Assembly: GCF_003254545.1 (NCBI RefSeq)
Contig: NZ_QJRH01000072.1
Coordinates: 124,001-188,000, forward strand
Length of the DNA stretch: 64,000 nucleotides
Direction: 5' to 3'
DNA from: Flavobacterium tistrianum
GTDB lineage: Bacteria; Bacteroidota; Bacteroidia; Flavobacteriales; Flavobacteriaceae
Shown here: one piece after another, positions 1 through 8,039 of the stretch
Position numbering within the stretch: the first letter of the stretch is position 1
Layout of the letters: the number at the start of each line of letters is the position of its first letter
Notes under the pieces: generated by a model
Told to the model about the DNA's origin: nothing
Seen by the model: the letters and a program-made list of their open reading frames with translations, nothing else
Databases searched by the model: none
Translations under genes and position numbers: made by a program

Positions 1-298
1 TGTAGATATTGATTTCAATTTTGTGAATCTGAGCTAACTCATGAATTTTATCTTTAAAAATTAAATCTAAATTCTGAGTTTTTAATGGATACGTCGTAGT
101 CGCTAGAACATAATTGATATGTTCTTTTACCGCATTTTCTTTTCGCTCTAAACGTTCCTGATGGTATTCTTTGGCCTCAGTCTTAAACTGAATAATCGAA
201 ATCGAAGCCAATAAAAAAGATGCCACAACAATCAATACAATCATCGACAGGAAAATCCTGGTACGAAGCGATAGCATTGACATTTTGAAGTTTAGCAT
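1..298 (-). CDS. Sensor histidine kinase, N-terminal part (cut by window edge)
   Basis: The first 99 residues of a longer protein are visible; the frame stays open to base 1. After a short basic start (Arg at about 12 and 14) there is one strong membrane segment at about residues 15-35, followed by a charged, Glu/Lys/Arg-rich stretch. This is how the periplasmic sensor domain of a two-component histidine kinase usually begins, but no HAMP or kinase motif is inside the window, so the call is an inference. The start chosen is the first ATG (base 298); a second in-frame ATG at 283 and a third at 277 are possible. It lies downstream of hemJ on the same strand, with an 88-base gap holding an inverted repeat, so it is probably transcribed separately. 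Confidence 0.5.
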   Translation of the reverse strand, partial: MLNFKMSMLSLRTRIFLSMIVLIVVASFLLASISIIQFKTEAKEYHQERLERKENAVKEHINYVLATTTYPLKTQNLDLIFKDKIHELAQIHKIEINIY

Positions 299-320
299 TT
301 TGTTTTTGTTTTGTTTGTTT

Positions 321-374
321 CAGGTTTCAAGTTCCAGGTTATGTTGCGTTTGGCAACTTGAAACTTGAAACCTG
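321..374. repeat. Inverted repeat, likely hairpin/terminator after hemJ
   Basis: The arm CAGGTTTCAAGTT (321-333) pairs with AACTTGAAACCTG-like sequence at about 361-374. The motif GAAACTTGAAACCTGAAAC looks like one of the low-complexity intergenic repeats seen elsewhere in this window (about 32430 and 32685). A role as hairpin terminator for hemJ is inferred from position only. Confidence 0.5.
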
Positions 375-386
375 AAACTAAAAAAA

Positions 387-935
387 CTATTTTCTCTCTC
401 TAATTCTTTTGTAAAACCTGAATCCCAGCATTATTAAAACCGAGAATAAAATAATTCCGATTACGCCGAAAATCCAGTTGATGGCACTTTTTAAAACTAC
501 TAAAAAGACAACAGCAAACAAAATAATTGTTGCGCCTTCATTCCACAAACGCATGAAATTGTTAGAATATTTTACTTCATCGTTTTGCAATTGTTTAAAA
601 ATCTGATGGCATTTTCCGTGGTATAAATACAAAAGGAAAACGAAACATAATTTTACGTGCATCCAAGGCATTGTAATCCAAACATGACCTGCATCTGTAA
701 AAAACAGCATCCAAAAAGCAAAAATACTTGCCAAAACTGCTGAAGGCCATGTAATAATGTACCACAACCGGTAGGCCATTATTTTGTATTGCACCTGCAG
801 AATTTCTTTTTCTGGCGAAGGTTTTTCATTGGCTTCAATTTGGTACACAAACAAACGCACAATATAAAACAAACCCGCAAACCAAGTGATTACGAATATA
901 AGATGAAGTGATTTGAGATAATTGTAGTATTCCAT
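387..935 (-). CDS. hemJ: HemJ-type protoporphyrinogen IX oxidase (membrane protein)
   Basis: HemJ oxidises protoporphyrinogen IX to protoporphyrin IX, the step before ferrochelatase. The 182-residue product has four to five membrane segments and the family signature near the N-terminus, SLHLIFVITWFAGLFYIVRL, in which His11 is the conserved histidine; a conserved-looking Lys follows in WMHVK (Lys95). Length and layout fit the UPF0093/HemJ family, which is distantly related to CopD. Its ATG overlaps the stop of the upstream lipoprotein gene by one base (TAATG), and hemH lies just upstream, so hemH, the lipoprotein and hemJ probably form one transcript carrying the last two steps of heme synthesis. 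No hemG or hemY is seen in the window, in keeping with HemJ filling that role. Confidence 0.88.
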   Translation of the reverse strand: MEYYNYLKSLHLIFVITWFAGLFYIVRLFVYQIEANEKPSPEKEILQVQYKIMAYRLWYIITWPSAVLASIFAFWMLFFTDAGHVWITMPWMHVKLCFVFLLYLYHGKCHQIFKQLQNDEVKYSNNFMRLWNEGATIILFAVVFLVVLKSAINWIFGVIGIILFSVLIMLGFRFYKRIRERK

Positions 936-1507
936 TATTTCTTAAATGTAGATTTTTTAAAAAGATCAATCATTTCTTTACCATCATCTTCATCTTCATA
1001 AACAATCGAATTTACAAAGATCTTATCATTAAAACCTCGAGAAAAAATCACTAGAGTTACTACTTTTTTCTCATCTTCAGTTATTTCTATTTTGGCTCTT
1101 CTAAATGGCAAACCCGAAATATTTTCAGTACTAACTGAATAATCTCCCATTTTACCTTTTGGATAAATTTTACCAATATCCTTTAAAAGAAGAAAATCCT
1201 TTAATTTCATATTTAGATCAAGCGCTCGAACATCACTTCCAAAAAAATCTTCGTAATTCACTGAAAAATAATTGGCTTCATCTTTTTTAAAAACAACAAT
1301 CGAATGTTTCTTTTTAGCTAAAGTCGTATCTCCTTTAATATCGGCTTTCTGCTTTAAATCTACTTTTTCGTAATCATCTGGAACAGAAATTTGCCAATTG
1401 AATGTTTTATCGTAAAAATTATTGTCTGCAAGAGAATTGTTTTTTTTGCAACCTGAAAAAGCTACTAAAACAAGAAATAAAACGGAAATGCTTTTTAATT
1501 TATTCAT
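935..1507 (-). CDS. Predicted lipoprotein of unknown function between hemH and hemJ
   Basis: The 190-residue product starts with a lipoprotein signal; the lipobox ends AFSGC with Cys20 as the lipid anchor, followed by two Lys and an Asn-rich linker. The rest is a soluble, mixed alpha/beta domain rich in Lys and Asp, with no motif I recognise. It starts 7 bases after the hemH stop and overlaps hemJ by one base, so it is co-transcribed with two heme enzymes. That placement could mean a link to heme or envelope redox, but the sequence gives no direct sign of cofactor binding (only the anchor Cys, no CxxCH). Confidence 0.8.
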   Translation of the reverse strand: MNKLKSISVLFLVLVAFSGCKKNNSLADNNFYDKTFNWQISVPDDYEKVDLKQKADIKGDTTLAKKKHSIVVFKKDEANYFSVNYEDFFGSDVRALDLNMKLKDFLLLKDIGKIYPKGKMGDYSVSTENISGLPFRRAKIEITEDEKKVVTLVIFSRGFNDKIFVNSIVYEDEDDGKEMIDLFKKSTFKK

Positions 1508-1514
1508 CTAATAT

Positions 1515-2528
1515 TTATTTAGTCCAATCATTAATCCAATTTGCCACTGTTTGGCACCATTCGTCGTCGTCATTCAAGCAAGGAATTGCCAAGAATTCTT
1601 CTCCTCCTTTTGCTTCGAAATCTTCTTTGGCACGCATTGCGATTTCCTCTAAAGTTTCTAAACAATCTGAAACGAAAGCAGGTGTTACAACTGCTAATTT
1701 TTTAATTCCTTTTGAAGGCATATTATCGATTTCAACATCAGTATAAGGTTCTAACCATTTATCACCTGCTAAACGAGATTGGAAAGTCAAACTGTATTTG
1801 TCTTCTGGAAGCCCTAATAATTTAACGACTTGTCTTGTTGTTTCATAACATTGGTGACGGTAACAGAATTCGTGTGCCGGAGATGGCGTGTTACAGCAAG
1901 AACCGTCAATTTTACAATGTGACTTTGTTATGTCAGTTTTACGGATATGACGTTCTGGAATTCCGTGATATGAAAACAATAAATGATCATATTCAAAACC
2001 AACTAAATGTTTTTGAATAGAATCTGCTAAATTTTTGATGTAATCTGGCTTGTTGTAAAATGCTGGAACATCGGTAAACTTCATGTGAGGAAATTTCTTC
2101 TTGCGGATTTCTTCTGCTTTAACTAAAATAGTCAAAGTCGAAGCCATTGCATATTGTGGATATAAAGGAAAAAGCAATACATCTGTCACTCCTTTATCGC
2201 TTAATTCTTGAAGTCCTTTTTCAATTGTCATGCTTCCATAACGCATTGCTAAAGAAACTGGAACGTTTACTAAAGGCTGAACTTTTTGCTGCATTCTTTC
2301 TGAAAGAACGACTAAAGGAGAACCTTCTTCCCACCAGATTTTCGCGTAAGCATGTGCCGATTCTTCCGGTCTTTTTCTTAAAATAATACCACGAACTAAT
2401 AGTGCTCTTAATAAATATGGAACATCAATCACATATTTATCCATTAAAAATTCATCTAAATATGGTTTTACGTCTTTTGGAGTTGGACTTTCTGGAGAAC
2501 CTAAGTTTACTAATAATACGCCTTTCAT
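1515..2528 (-). CDS. hemH: Ferrochelatase HemH
   Basis: HemH inserts ferrous iron into protoporphyrin IX to give protoheme. The 337-residue protein begins KGVLLVNLGSPESP, the family's usual start, and carries FPLYPQYA (120-127), the catalytic-His motif SYHGIPERH (His188) and the conserved acidic motif SDCLETLEEI (first Glu at 291). A cluster of Cys at 205-227 (CKIDGSCCN, then FC and QC) lies in the middle of the sequence; I cannot tell whether it binds a metal or an Fe-S cluster. The gene leads the hemH-lipoprotein-hemJ unit and has a TAnnTTTG-type element upstream at 2599-2606 on the minus strand. Confidence 0.97.
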   Translation of the reverse strand: MKGVLLVNLGSPESPTPKDVKPYLDEFLMDKYVIDVPYLLRALLVRGIILRKRPEESAHAYAKIWWEEGSPLVVLSERMQQKVQPLVNVPVSLAMRYGSMTIEKGLQELSDKGVTDVLLFPLYPQYAMASTLTILVKAEEIRKKKFPHMKFTDVPAFYNKPDYIKNLADSIQKHLVGFEYDHLLFSYHGIPERHIRKTDITKSHCKIDGSCCNTPSPAHEFCYRHQCYETTRQVVKLLGLPEDKYSLTFQSRLAGDKWLEPYTDVEIDNMPSKGIKKLAVVTPAFVSDCLETLEEIAMRAKEDFEAKGGEEFLAIPCLNDDDEWCQTVANWINDWTK

Positions 2529-2598
2529 TATTGTTTTTTTTTGCTTTAGGCTTTAAGCTCTAGGCTTTAAGCTTTTTATTTGTTTTTAAAAATTTCGA

Positions 2599-2606
2599 CA
2601 AAAGTA
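2599..2606 (-). promoter_or_regulatory. Probable -7 element for hemH
   Basis: Read on the minus strand this is TACTTTTG, a match to the Bacteroidota -7 consensus TAnnTTTG, 70 bases before the hemH start. No good -33 TTG is seen at the usual distance. Confidence 0.5.
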
Positions 2607-2696
2607 GAACTTGGAACTTTTTCGAAATATGATAATTATTACTTTTTAATTATTGTTGAATATTCAAAATTGATTTTAAACAATTCGAGAAATTTT

Positions 2697-2760
2697 TCAC
2701 CAGATTTACACAGATTAACGCAGATTTATTTGATTAATTTGTGAATTCGTGGCGAAAAAA
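2697..2760. repeat. Short intergenic repeat (CAGATT family)
   Basis: The stretch holds spaced copies of ACAGATT / CGCAGATT followed by TTTGTGAATTCGTGGCG. Repeats of this wording are common between genes in flavobacterial genomes (recalled, not searched). It lies between the convergent-side end of the araC gene and the hemH promoter region; no coding content is seen. Confidence 0.4.
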
Positions 2761-2762
2761 AC

Positions 2763-3638
2763 TTAAACATTCGCATTAATCGACATTAAATATTTTTTTG
2801 GTGTTGTTCCGAATTTCTTTTTGAACGCGGCTATGAAATGACTACCTGTACTGTAGCCAATTTTCAATCCAACTTCATTTACATTATATGAACCGCTGTC
2901 TAAAAGTTTTCTAGCAAAATCCATTTTATAATCAAACAGAAAACCATAAACCGTATCGCCATAAATCTGTTTGAAACCCATTTTTAGCTTTTTCAAATTC
3001 AAACCGATTTCATCTGCTAGTTCTTGCAATCCTGGCGGTTCGGCCATATTGGCAATTACAATTTCTTTTGCCTTTCTGATTTTTAGAACGTTATCTTCGT
3101 CAATCAAAAACGGACATTGTTCCGCATTTGGATCTTCGGTTCTGTTGAAATACAAACTCAACAATTCGTATCCTTTCCCTTTATAATAAAGGTTTTTTAT
3201 CGATGGATGAAGATTGTAATGAAACAGCTGACTCAAAACAATTGCCATTGACGGACTAATATTCCCTTCGTTATAGTACTTTTTATCTTTATTGTCAGGA
3301 CTTAGAAAAGTAATATAATCGGCTTCGGCAGAAAATAACGCGTGAAATTTCTTGATAGAAACAATTACTGAAATCGCCCACGAGTTTGGAGCCAGCTCTA
3401 AATTTAGCGGCAATTCTTTTTGTGGATTGTATAAAAGCAATGATTTTTCTTCTTTCAATTCTAAAGCGTAATTGCCTTGATTGAATAAAAATTTTGCGTT
3501 TCCTTTTATCCCGAAGTGAAACTGTATCAGGCCAGTACCTATTATTTCGTGCTGTGCATAGAAAGGTTCAGAACCATCATTTTGAAAACGAATCAGCGTA
3601 AAGTCGTCTTCAATTTTTATAACTTCTTGAGAACTCAT
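2763..3638 (-). CDS. AraC-family transcription regulator
   Basis: The 291-residue protein has a C-terminal AraC/XylS double helix-turn-helix (about residues 187-288). The second helix pair reads VNEVGLKIGYSTGSHFIAAF followed by KKKFGTTPKKY, the usual AraC signature. The N-terminal 180 residues are a probable beta-rich ligand or sensor domain with no recognised motif. The gene is divergent from hemA, sharing a 227-base intergenic region, and converges on nothing: hemH lies downstream on the same strand. Divergent AraC genes often control their neighbour, so control of hemA or of the hem genes is a reasonable guess, but it is inference only. Confidence 0.9.
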   Translation of the reverse strand: MSSQEVIKIEDDFTLIRFQNDGSEPFYAQHEIIGTGLIQFHFGIKGNAKFLFNQGNYALELKEEKSLLLYNPQKELPLNLELAPNSWAISVIVSIKKFHALFSAEADYITFLSPDNKDKKYYNEGNISPSMAIVLSQLFHYNLHPSIKNLYYKGKGYELLSLYFNRTEDPNAEQCPFLIDEDNVLKIRKAKEIVIANMAEPPGLQELADEIGLNLKKLKMGFKQIYGDTVYGFLFDYKMDFARKLLDSGSYNVNEVGLKIGYSTGSHFIAAFKKKFGTTPKKYLMSINANV

Positions 3639-3731
3639 AGCGATATTTTTTTGAAACGAAAATCAAAACAAACTCAAAATGCTATTTAGAACGACTCTAA
3701 ACTAATCACTTCAAATGAGTTGATTTTGCTA

Positions 3732-3739
3732 CAAAAGTA
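3732..3739 (-). promoter_or_regulatory. Probable -7 element for the araC-type regulator
   Basis: On the minus strand this reads TACTTTTG (TAnnTTTG), about 95 bases before the regulator's ATG, in the region shared with the hemA promoter. Confidence 0.45.
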
Positions 3740-3833
3740 GTCCTTTTTACTCAAAAACACCTATTTAGGTTCAAAAAAACATACAGCGACATAAAAAGTA
3801 CTTTTAGCGTTATTTTTATCGATGGTATAGTAA

Positions 3834-3841
3834 TAATTTTG
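3834..3841 (+). promoter_or_regulatory. Probable -7 element for hemA
   Basis: TAATTTTG matches TAnnTTTG. It lies 24 bases before the ATG at 3866, which argues that translation starts at 3866 and not at the in-frame TTG codons inside this element. Confidence 0.55.
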
Positions 3842-3865
3842 TTGCACTTTTATGAAAGTGAATTT

Positions 3866-5116
3866 ATGGAAAACAATAACGTACCGAAACACCTTTATTT
3901 TTACTCAGTTGGTCTGAGTTATAAAAAAGCTGATGCTGAGGTTAGAGGTCAATTTAGTTTGGATGCTGTTGCAAAGACGCGATTGCTGGAACAAGCTAAA
4001 AACGAGGGAATCGAAAGTTTAATAGTTACTTCAACTTGCAACAGAACCGAGATTTATGGTTTTGCAGAACACCCTTTTCAATTAATCAAATTGATTTGCG
4101 ACAACAGCAATGGTTCTGTTGATGCTTTTCAAAAAGTTGGTTTCGTTTACAAAAATCAAGAAGCAATCAATCACTTATTTCGCGTAGGAACTGGTTTAGA
4201 TAGTCAGATTCTGGGCGATTTTGAAATTATATCCCAAATCAAAACTTCATTCATTCATTCAAAATCTTTAGGTTTAGCGAATGCTTTCATGGAAAGATTA
4301 GTGAATGCGGTTATACAGGCGAGCAAAAGAATTAAAAACGAAACTGAGATTAGCTCTGGTGCGACTTCGGTTTCTTTTGCATCGGTGCAATACATTCTTA
4401 AAAATGTAGAAGACATAAGCAATAAAAACATTTTGCTTTTTGGAACTGGAAAAATTGGAAGAAATACGTGTGAGAATTTAGTAAAACATACTAAAAACGA
4501 GCATATCACTTTGATCAACCGTACTAAAGATAAAGCCGAGAAGTTAGCAGGAAAATTAAATTTGATTGTTAAAGATTACTCTGAATTACATTTAGAACTT
4601 CAAAAAGCCGATGTTGTAGTTGTTGCAACAGGCGCACAGAATCCAACGGTTGACAAAGCGATTCTGAATCTGAAAAAACCTTTATTGATTCTGGATTTAT
4701 CGATTCCAAAGAACGTTCATGAGAATGTCGAGGAATTAGAAGGAGTAACGTTGATCCACATGGATTATTTGTCTCAGTTGACAGATGAAACTCTAGAAAA
4801 CAGAAAATTACACATTCCGGCTGCTGAAGCGATCATCGAAGAAATTAAAGACGAATTTATTACCTGGATGAAAGGCAGAAAATTTGCGCCAACGATTAAT
4901 GCTTTAAAAGAAAAACTGAATGCGATCAAAGCTTCGGAATTAGATTTTCAAAGTAAAAAAATTGCCGATTTTAATGAAGAACAAGCTGAAATCATCAGCA
5001 ACCGAATCATTCAGAAAATCACTACTCATTTTGCAAATCATTTAAAAGACGACGATACCATGGTCGATGAAAGCATCGAATGGATCGAAAAAGTCTTCAA
5101 AATAAAAGCATCTTAA
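3866..5116 (+). CDS. hemA: Glutamyl-tRNA reductase HemA
   Basis: HemA reduces glutamyl-tRNA(Glu) with NADPH to glutamate-1-semialdehyde, the first committed step of the C5 tetrapyrrole route. The 416-residue protein has the catalytic Cys in VTSTCNRTEIYG (Cys58), the QILGDFEI motif, a Rossmann segment with LLFGTGKIGR, and a C-terminal helical dimer region. I place the start at ATG 3866, giving MENNNVPKHL; longer readings begin at TTG codons that overlap the likely promoter. A 90-base gap with a long perfect inverted repeat separates it from hemC. HemL, the next enzyme, is not in the window. Confidence 0.95.
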   Translation: MENNNVPKHLYFYSVGLSYKKADAEVRGQFSLDAVAKTRLLEQAKNEGIESLIVTSTCNRTEIYGFAEHPFQLIKLICDNSNGSVDAFQKVGFVYKNQEAINHLFRVGTGLDSQILGDFEIISQIKTSFIHSKSLGLANAFMERLVNAVIQASKRIKNETEISSGATSVSFASVQYILKNVEDISNKNILLFGTGKIGRNTCENLVKHTKNEHITLINRTKDKAEKLAGKLNLIVKDYSELHLELQKADVVVVATGAQNPTVDKAILNLKKPLLILDLSIPKNVHENVEELEGVTLIHMDYLSQLTDETLENRKLHIPAAEAIIEEIKDEFITWMKGRKFAPTINALKEKLNAIKASELDFQSKKIADFNEEQAEIISNRIIQKITTHFANHLKDDDTMVDESIEWIEKVFKIKAS

Positions 5117-5122
5117 TTTTAG

Positions 5123-5191
5123 TTTTACCATTAAGACATTAAGAAAGTTAAGTTTTTAAATCTTAATTCACTTAATGTCTTAATGGTAAAA
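5123..5191. repeat. Perfect 21-bp inverted repeat between hemA and hemC
   Basis: The left arm 5123-5143 (starting TTTTACCATTAAGACA) is the exact reverse complement of 5171-5191, with a 27-base loop that itself contains TTAAG...CTTAA. The resulting hairpin fills most of the hemA-hemC gap. It could act as an mRNA stabiliser, a partial terminator or be a mobile repeat. Confidence 0.85.
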
Positions 5192-5206
5192 TTTTAATAC
5201 AAAACC

Positions 5207-6130
5207 ATGGCAGAAAAAACAATCAGAATAGGAACGCGCGACAGCGAATTAGCACTTTGGCAAGCACACACTGTAGAAAAAAAACTAAACGATTTGGGTT
5301 ACAAAACTTCAATTGTTGCGGTAAAATCTCAAGGTGACATTATTCTGGATAAACCTCTTTACGAATTAGGAATCACAGGAATCTTCACCAAAACGCTAGA
5401 CATTGCCATGATCAATGGCAATATTGATATTGCTGTGCATTCTATGAAAGATGTTCCAACGGCTTTACCAAAAGGTATCGTTCAAGGTGCGGTTTTGCCA
5501 AGAGCCAATGTTCTAGATATTTTAGTCCATAAAGGAAATCCTGATTTTACAAATCCAAGCACTATTGCGACCGGAAGTCTTAGACGTCAGGCGCAATGGT
5601 TTAACAAATATCCAAATCACACGGTTGTAGATTTACGCGGAAACGTAAATACTCGTATGCAAAAACTACAAGATAATAATTGGGACGGAGCTGTTTTTGC
5701 AGCTGCAGGTTTGGAACGAATCAACTTAAAACCAGAAAATTTCATCAATTTAGATTGGATGATTCCTGCTCCGGCACAAGGAGCAATGTTGGTTGTGGCA
5801 ATGGAGAACGACAATTATACTTTGGATGCGCTTTCTCAGTTAAATGATATCGAAACTGAAATCTGTACTTACATAGAACGTCAGTTTTTGAGAACGCTTG
5901 AAGGTGGATGTACTGCCCCAATTGGAGCTTTAGTAACGTATAATGAAGATGAGGACACACTACATTTTCAAGGTGTTTTACTTTCTATTGATGGAAAACA
6001 AAAACTAGAAATCAATAAAACCGTTGATATTTCGGAATGGAAAAAACTAGGTTTTAACTGTGCTCAGGAAATCTTGAATAATGGAGGAACGGAATTAATG
6101 AAGCAGATTAAAGAAACTCTGAAAAAATAA
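5207..6130 (+). CDS. hemC: Porphobilinogen deaminase HemC (hydroxymethylbilane synthase)
   Basis: HemC joins four porphobilinogen units into hydroxymethylbilane. The 307-residue protein shows the family start IRIGTRDSELALWQA, the catalytic Asp in HSMKDVP (Asp82), the Arg-rich site TGSLRRQAQ (123-130), DLRGNVNTR (142-150), and the dipyrromethane cofactor Cys in LEGGCTAPIGA (Cys235). Length is normal. The stop overlaps the hemD start by one base (TAATG), indicating translational coupling. Confidence 0.97.
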   Translation: MAEKTIRIGTRDSELALWQAHTVEKKLNDLGYKTSIVAVKSQGDIILDKPLYELGITGIFTKTLDIAMINGNIDIAVHSMKDVPTALPKGIVQGAVLPRANVLDILVHKGNPDFTNPSTIATGSLRRQAQWFNKYPNHTVVDLRGNVNTRMQKLQDNNWDGAVFAAAGLERINLKPENFINLDWMIPAPAQGAMLVVAMENDNYTLDALSQLNDIETEICTYIERQFLRTLEGGCTAPIGALVTYNEDEDTLHFQGVLLSIDGKQKLEINKTVDISEWKKLGFNCAQEILNNGGTELMKQIKETLKK

Positions 6131-6795
6131 TGGCAAACCCAGTTCAAATAGTATCTACAAAAATATTATCTCCTCTTCATAAACAAGAGCTAATGAAATA
6201 TGGCGTTGAATTAATTGAAGCCGATTTTATTAAAACCGAAAATAAACCTTTCGAATTAAAAGACCTCAACGAAAGTCTAATTTTTACAAGTCAGAATGCT
6301 GTTCATAGTGTTTTATCTCATCCTAATTCAGAGCAGTTAAAGAAAAAAAATGTGTATTGCGTTGGACTTAAAACCAAAACGCTTTTAAGTGATAATGGCT
6401 TTAATGTAGTAGCTTACACGGGTTACGCTGCAGATTTGGCTGAAATTATCACTTTGATTTATGGCAATGAAAGCTATACTTTTTTCAGCGGCAATTTAAG
6501 ACGAGACACTTTGCCAGAAGCTTTAAAAGAAAACGGAATTAAATTCAATGAAATTCAGGTTTACGAAACTACGCTTCAACCTCAGAAAATAAAAGCAAAC
6601 CCAGAAGCGATTTTGTTTTTTAGTCCGTCTGGAGTAAAAAGTTATCTGAAACATAATACGATCAATAAACAAATCTGCTTTTGCATTGGTGACACCACCG
6701 CAGAAGCTTTGTCAAAAATCACAAAGAATATCATCGTCGCAGATCAGCCCACAATTGAAGATGTGATTGAAGATGTAATTCACGAATATAAATAA
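6130..6795 (+). CDS. hemD: Uroporphyrinogen-III synthase HemD
   Basis: HemD closes and inverts ring D of hydroxymethylbilane to give uroporphyrinogen III. The 221-residue protein is weakly conserved, as is normal for the family, but shows LIFTSQNAVHSV (about 49-60), the YTFFSGNLRRDTLPEAL segment, and LFFSPSGVKSYL near residue 160, which match the family's SxN and FxSPSxV motifs. Its position directly after hemC, with a one-base overlap, supports the call strongly. It is followed by a pair of palindromes before hemE. Confidence 0.93.
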   Translation: MANPVQIVSTKILSPLHKQELMKYGVELIEADFIKTENKPFELKDLNESLIFTSQNAVHSVLSHPNSEQLKKKNVYCVGLKTKTLLSDNGFNVVAYTGYAADLAEIITLIYGNESYTFFSGNLRRDTLPEALKENGIKFNEIQVYETTLQPQKIKANPEAILFFSPSGVKSYLKHNTINKQICFCIGDTTAEALSKITKNIIVADQPTIEDVIEDVIHEYK

Positions 6796-6807
6796 TCTTT
6801 ACAGTGC

Positions 6808-6886
6808 CCTGCAAGGTTTTCAAAACCTTGCAGGTTTAAATATAAATCAACAAACAATACCTACAAGGTTTTGAAAACCTTGCAGG
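6808..6886. repeat. Pair of REP-like palindromes (family 1), hemD-hemE gap
   Basis: Two 27-base palindromes, CCTGCAAGGTTTTC plus its mirror (6808-6834) and CCTACAAGGTTTTG plus its mirror (6860-6886). Each has 13-base arms around a single central base (the second with one mismatch). They stand in a head-to-head pair separated by 25 bases, like a BIME unit. The same family flanks the broken transposase gene at 8040-8590. Confidence 0.85.
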
Positions 6887-6901
6887 AAAAACAAATAAGA
6901 G

Positions 6902-7927
6902 ATGTTAAAAAACGACCTATTTTTAAGAGCATTAAAAGGAGAAACAGTTCAACGTCCACCAGTATGGATGATGCGTCAAGCAGGAAGATATTTACCAGAA
7001 TTTAGAGAACTTCGTGATAAATATGACTTTTTTACGCGTTGCGAAACTCCAGAATTAGCTGCTGAAATTACAGTGCAGCCAATTCGTCGAATTGCTCCAG
7101 ATGCTGCAATTTTATTTTCTGATATTTTGGTAGTGCCTCGCGCAATGGGAATTCACGTGGAATTGAAAGATAATTTAGGTCCGATTATTCCAAATCCAAT
7201 CCGTACAATGGAACAAGTAAATCAAGTTTTTGTTCCAGATGTAAATGAAACTTTAGGTTACGTTTTTGACGCTGTGAAATTGACTAAAGAAATGCTGAAC
7301 GATGAAGTACCTTTAATTGGTTTCGCAGGTTCACCTTGGACAATTTTCTGCTACGCTGTTGAAGGAAAAGGCTCTAAAAGCTTTGATACAGCAAAAGGAT
7401 TCTGTTTTTCAAATCCAGTTGCGGCGCATACCTTATTGCAAAAAATCACCGATACCACTATTTTATACTTAAAAGAAAAAGTAAAATCGGGAGTAAATGC
7501 CGTTCAGATTTTTGATTCTTGGGGAGGAATGCTTTCTCCTGTTGATTATCAAGAATTTTCATGGAAATACATCAACCAAATTGTTGATGCTTTAGCTGAA
7601 ATTACTCCAGTTATTGTTTTCGGAAAAGGATGCTGGTTTGCTCTTGGTGAAATGGGGAAAAGTAAAGCTTCTGCTCTTGGAGTTGACTGGACTTGCACAG
7701 CAAGAAACGCTCGTTATTTGTCTGGTGGAAACATTACTTTACAAGGAAACTTTGATCCTTCAAGGTTGCTTTCTCCAATTCCGACTATCAAGAAAATGGT
7801 TCAGGAAATGATCGATGAGTTCGGAAAAGATAAATATATCGTAAATTTAGGTCACGGAATTTTACCAAATATCCCTGTAGATCACGCAAAAGCGTTTATT
7901 GACGCTGTGAAGGAATACGGAAATTAA
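6902..7927 (+). CDS. hemE: Uroporphyrinogen decarboxylase HemE
   Basis: HemE removes four carboxyl groups from uroporphyrinogen III to give coproporphyrinogen III. The 341-residue product has RPPVWMMRQAGRYLPE (18-33) with the substrate-binding RQAGR, the catalytic Asp in FSDILVVP (Asp74), GFAGSPWTIFCY, and NLGHGILPN near the C-terminus. Length is typical. It is separated from hemD by a REP-like pair and followed 25 bases later by another such palindrome, then the broken transposase gene. Confidence 0.97.
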   Translation: MLKNDLFLRALKGETVQRPPVWMMRQAGRYLPEFRELRDKYDFFTRCETPELAAEITVQPIRRIAPDAAILFSDILVVPRAMGIHVELKDNLGPIIPNPIRTMEQVNQVFVPDVNETLGYVFDAVKLTKEMLNDEVPLIGFAGSPWTIFCYAVEGKGSKSFDTAKGFCFSNPVAAHTLLQKITDTTILYLKEKVKSGVNAVQIFDSWGGMLSPVDYQEFSWKYINQIVDALAEITPVIVFGKGCWFALGEMGKSKASALGVDWTCTARNARYLSGGNITLQGNFDPSRLLSPIPTIKKMVQEMIDEFGKDKYIVNLGHGILPNIPVDHAKAFIDAVKEYGN

Positions 7928-7952
7928 TTAGTTGATGGTTTTAAGTTGACTT

Positions 7953-7979
7953 CCTGCAAGGTTTCCAAAACCTTGTAGG
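7953..7979. repeat. REP-like palindrome (family 1), single copy
   Basis: CCTGCAAGGTTTCC plus a near-mirror ending CCTTGTAGG, 25 bases after hemE and 60 bases before the transposase start. It differs from the 6808 copy by few bases. Confidence 0.8.
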
Positions 7980-8039
7980 TTTAAAAGTTGTTTTTATATT
8001 CGCAGTAAAAACTTACAAAAAATATAAGGCAAATTAAAA

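Noticed and set aside
205..315. A Shine-Dalgarno site for the edge kinase gene
   Set aside because: The sequence before the ATG is only A and C on the coding strand; nothing supports a ribosome site, as is common in this group.
3839..3865. Upstream extension of hemA from TTG codons
   Set aside because: It overlaps the likely -7 element; the residues do not match the family start, whereas ATG 3866 does.
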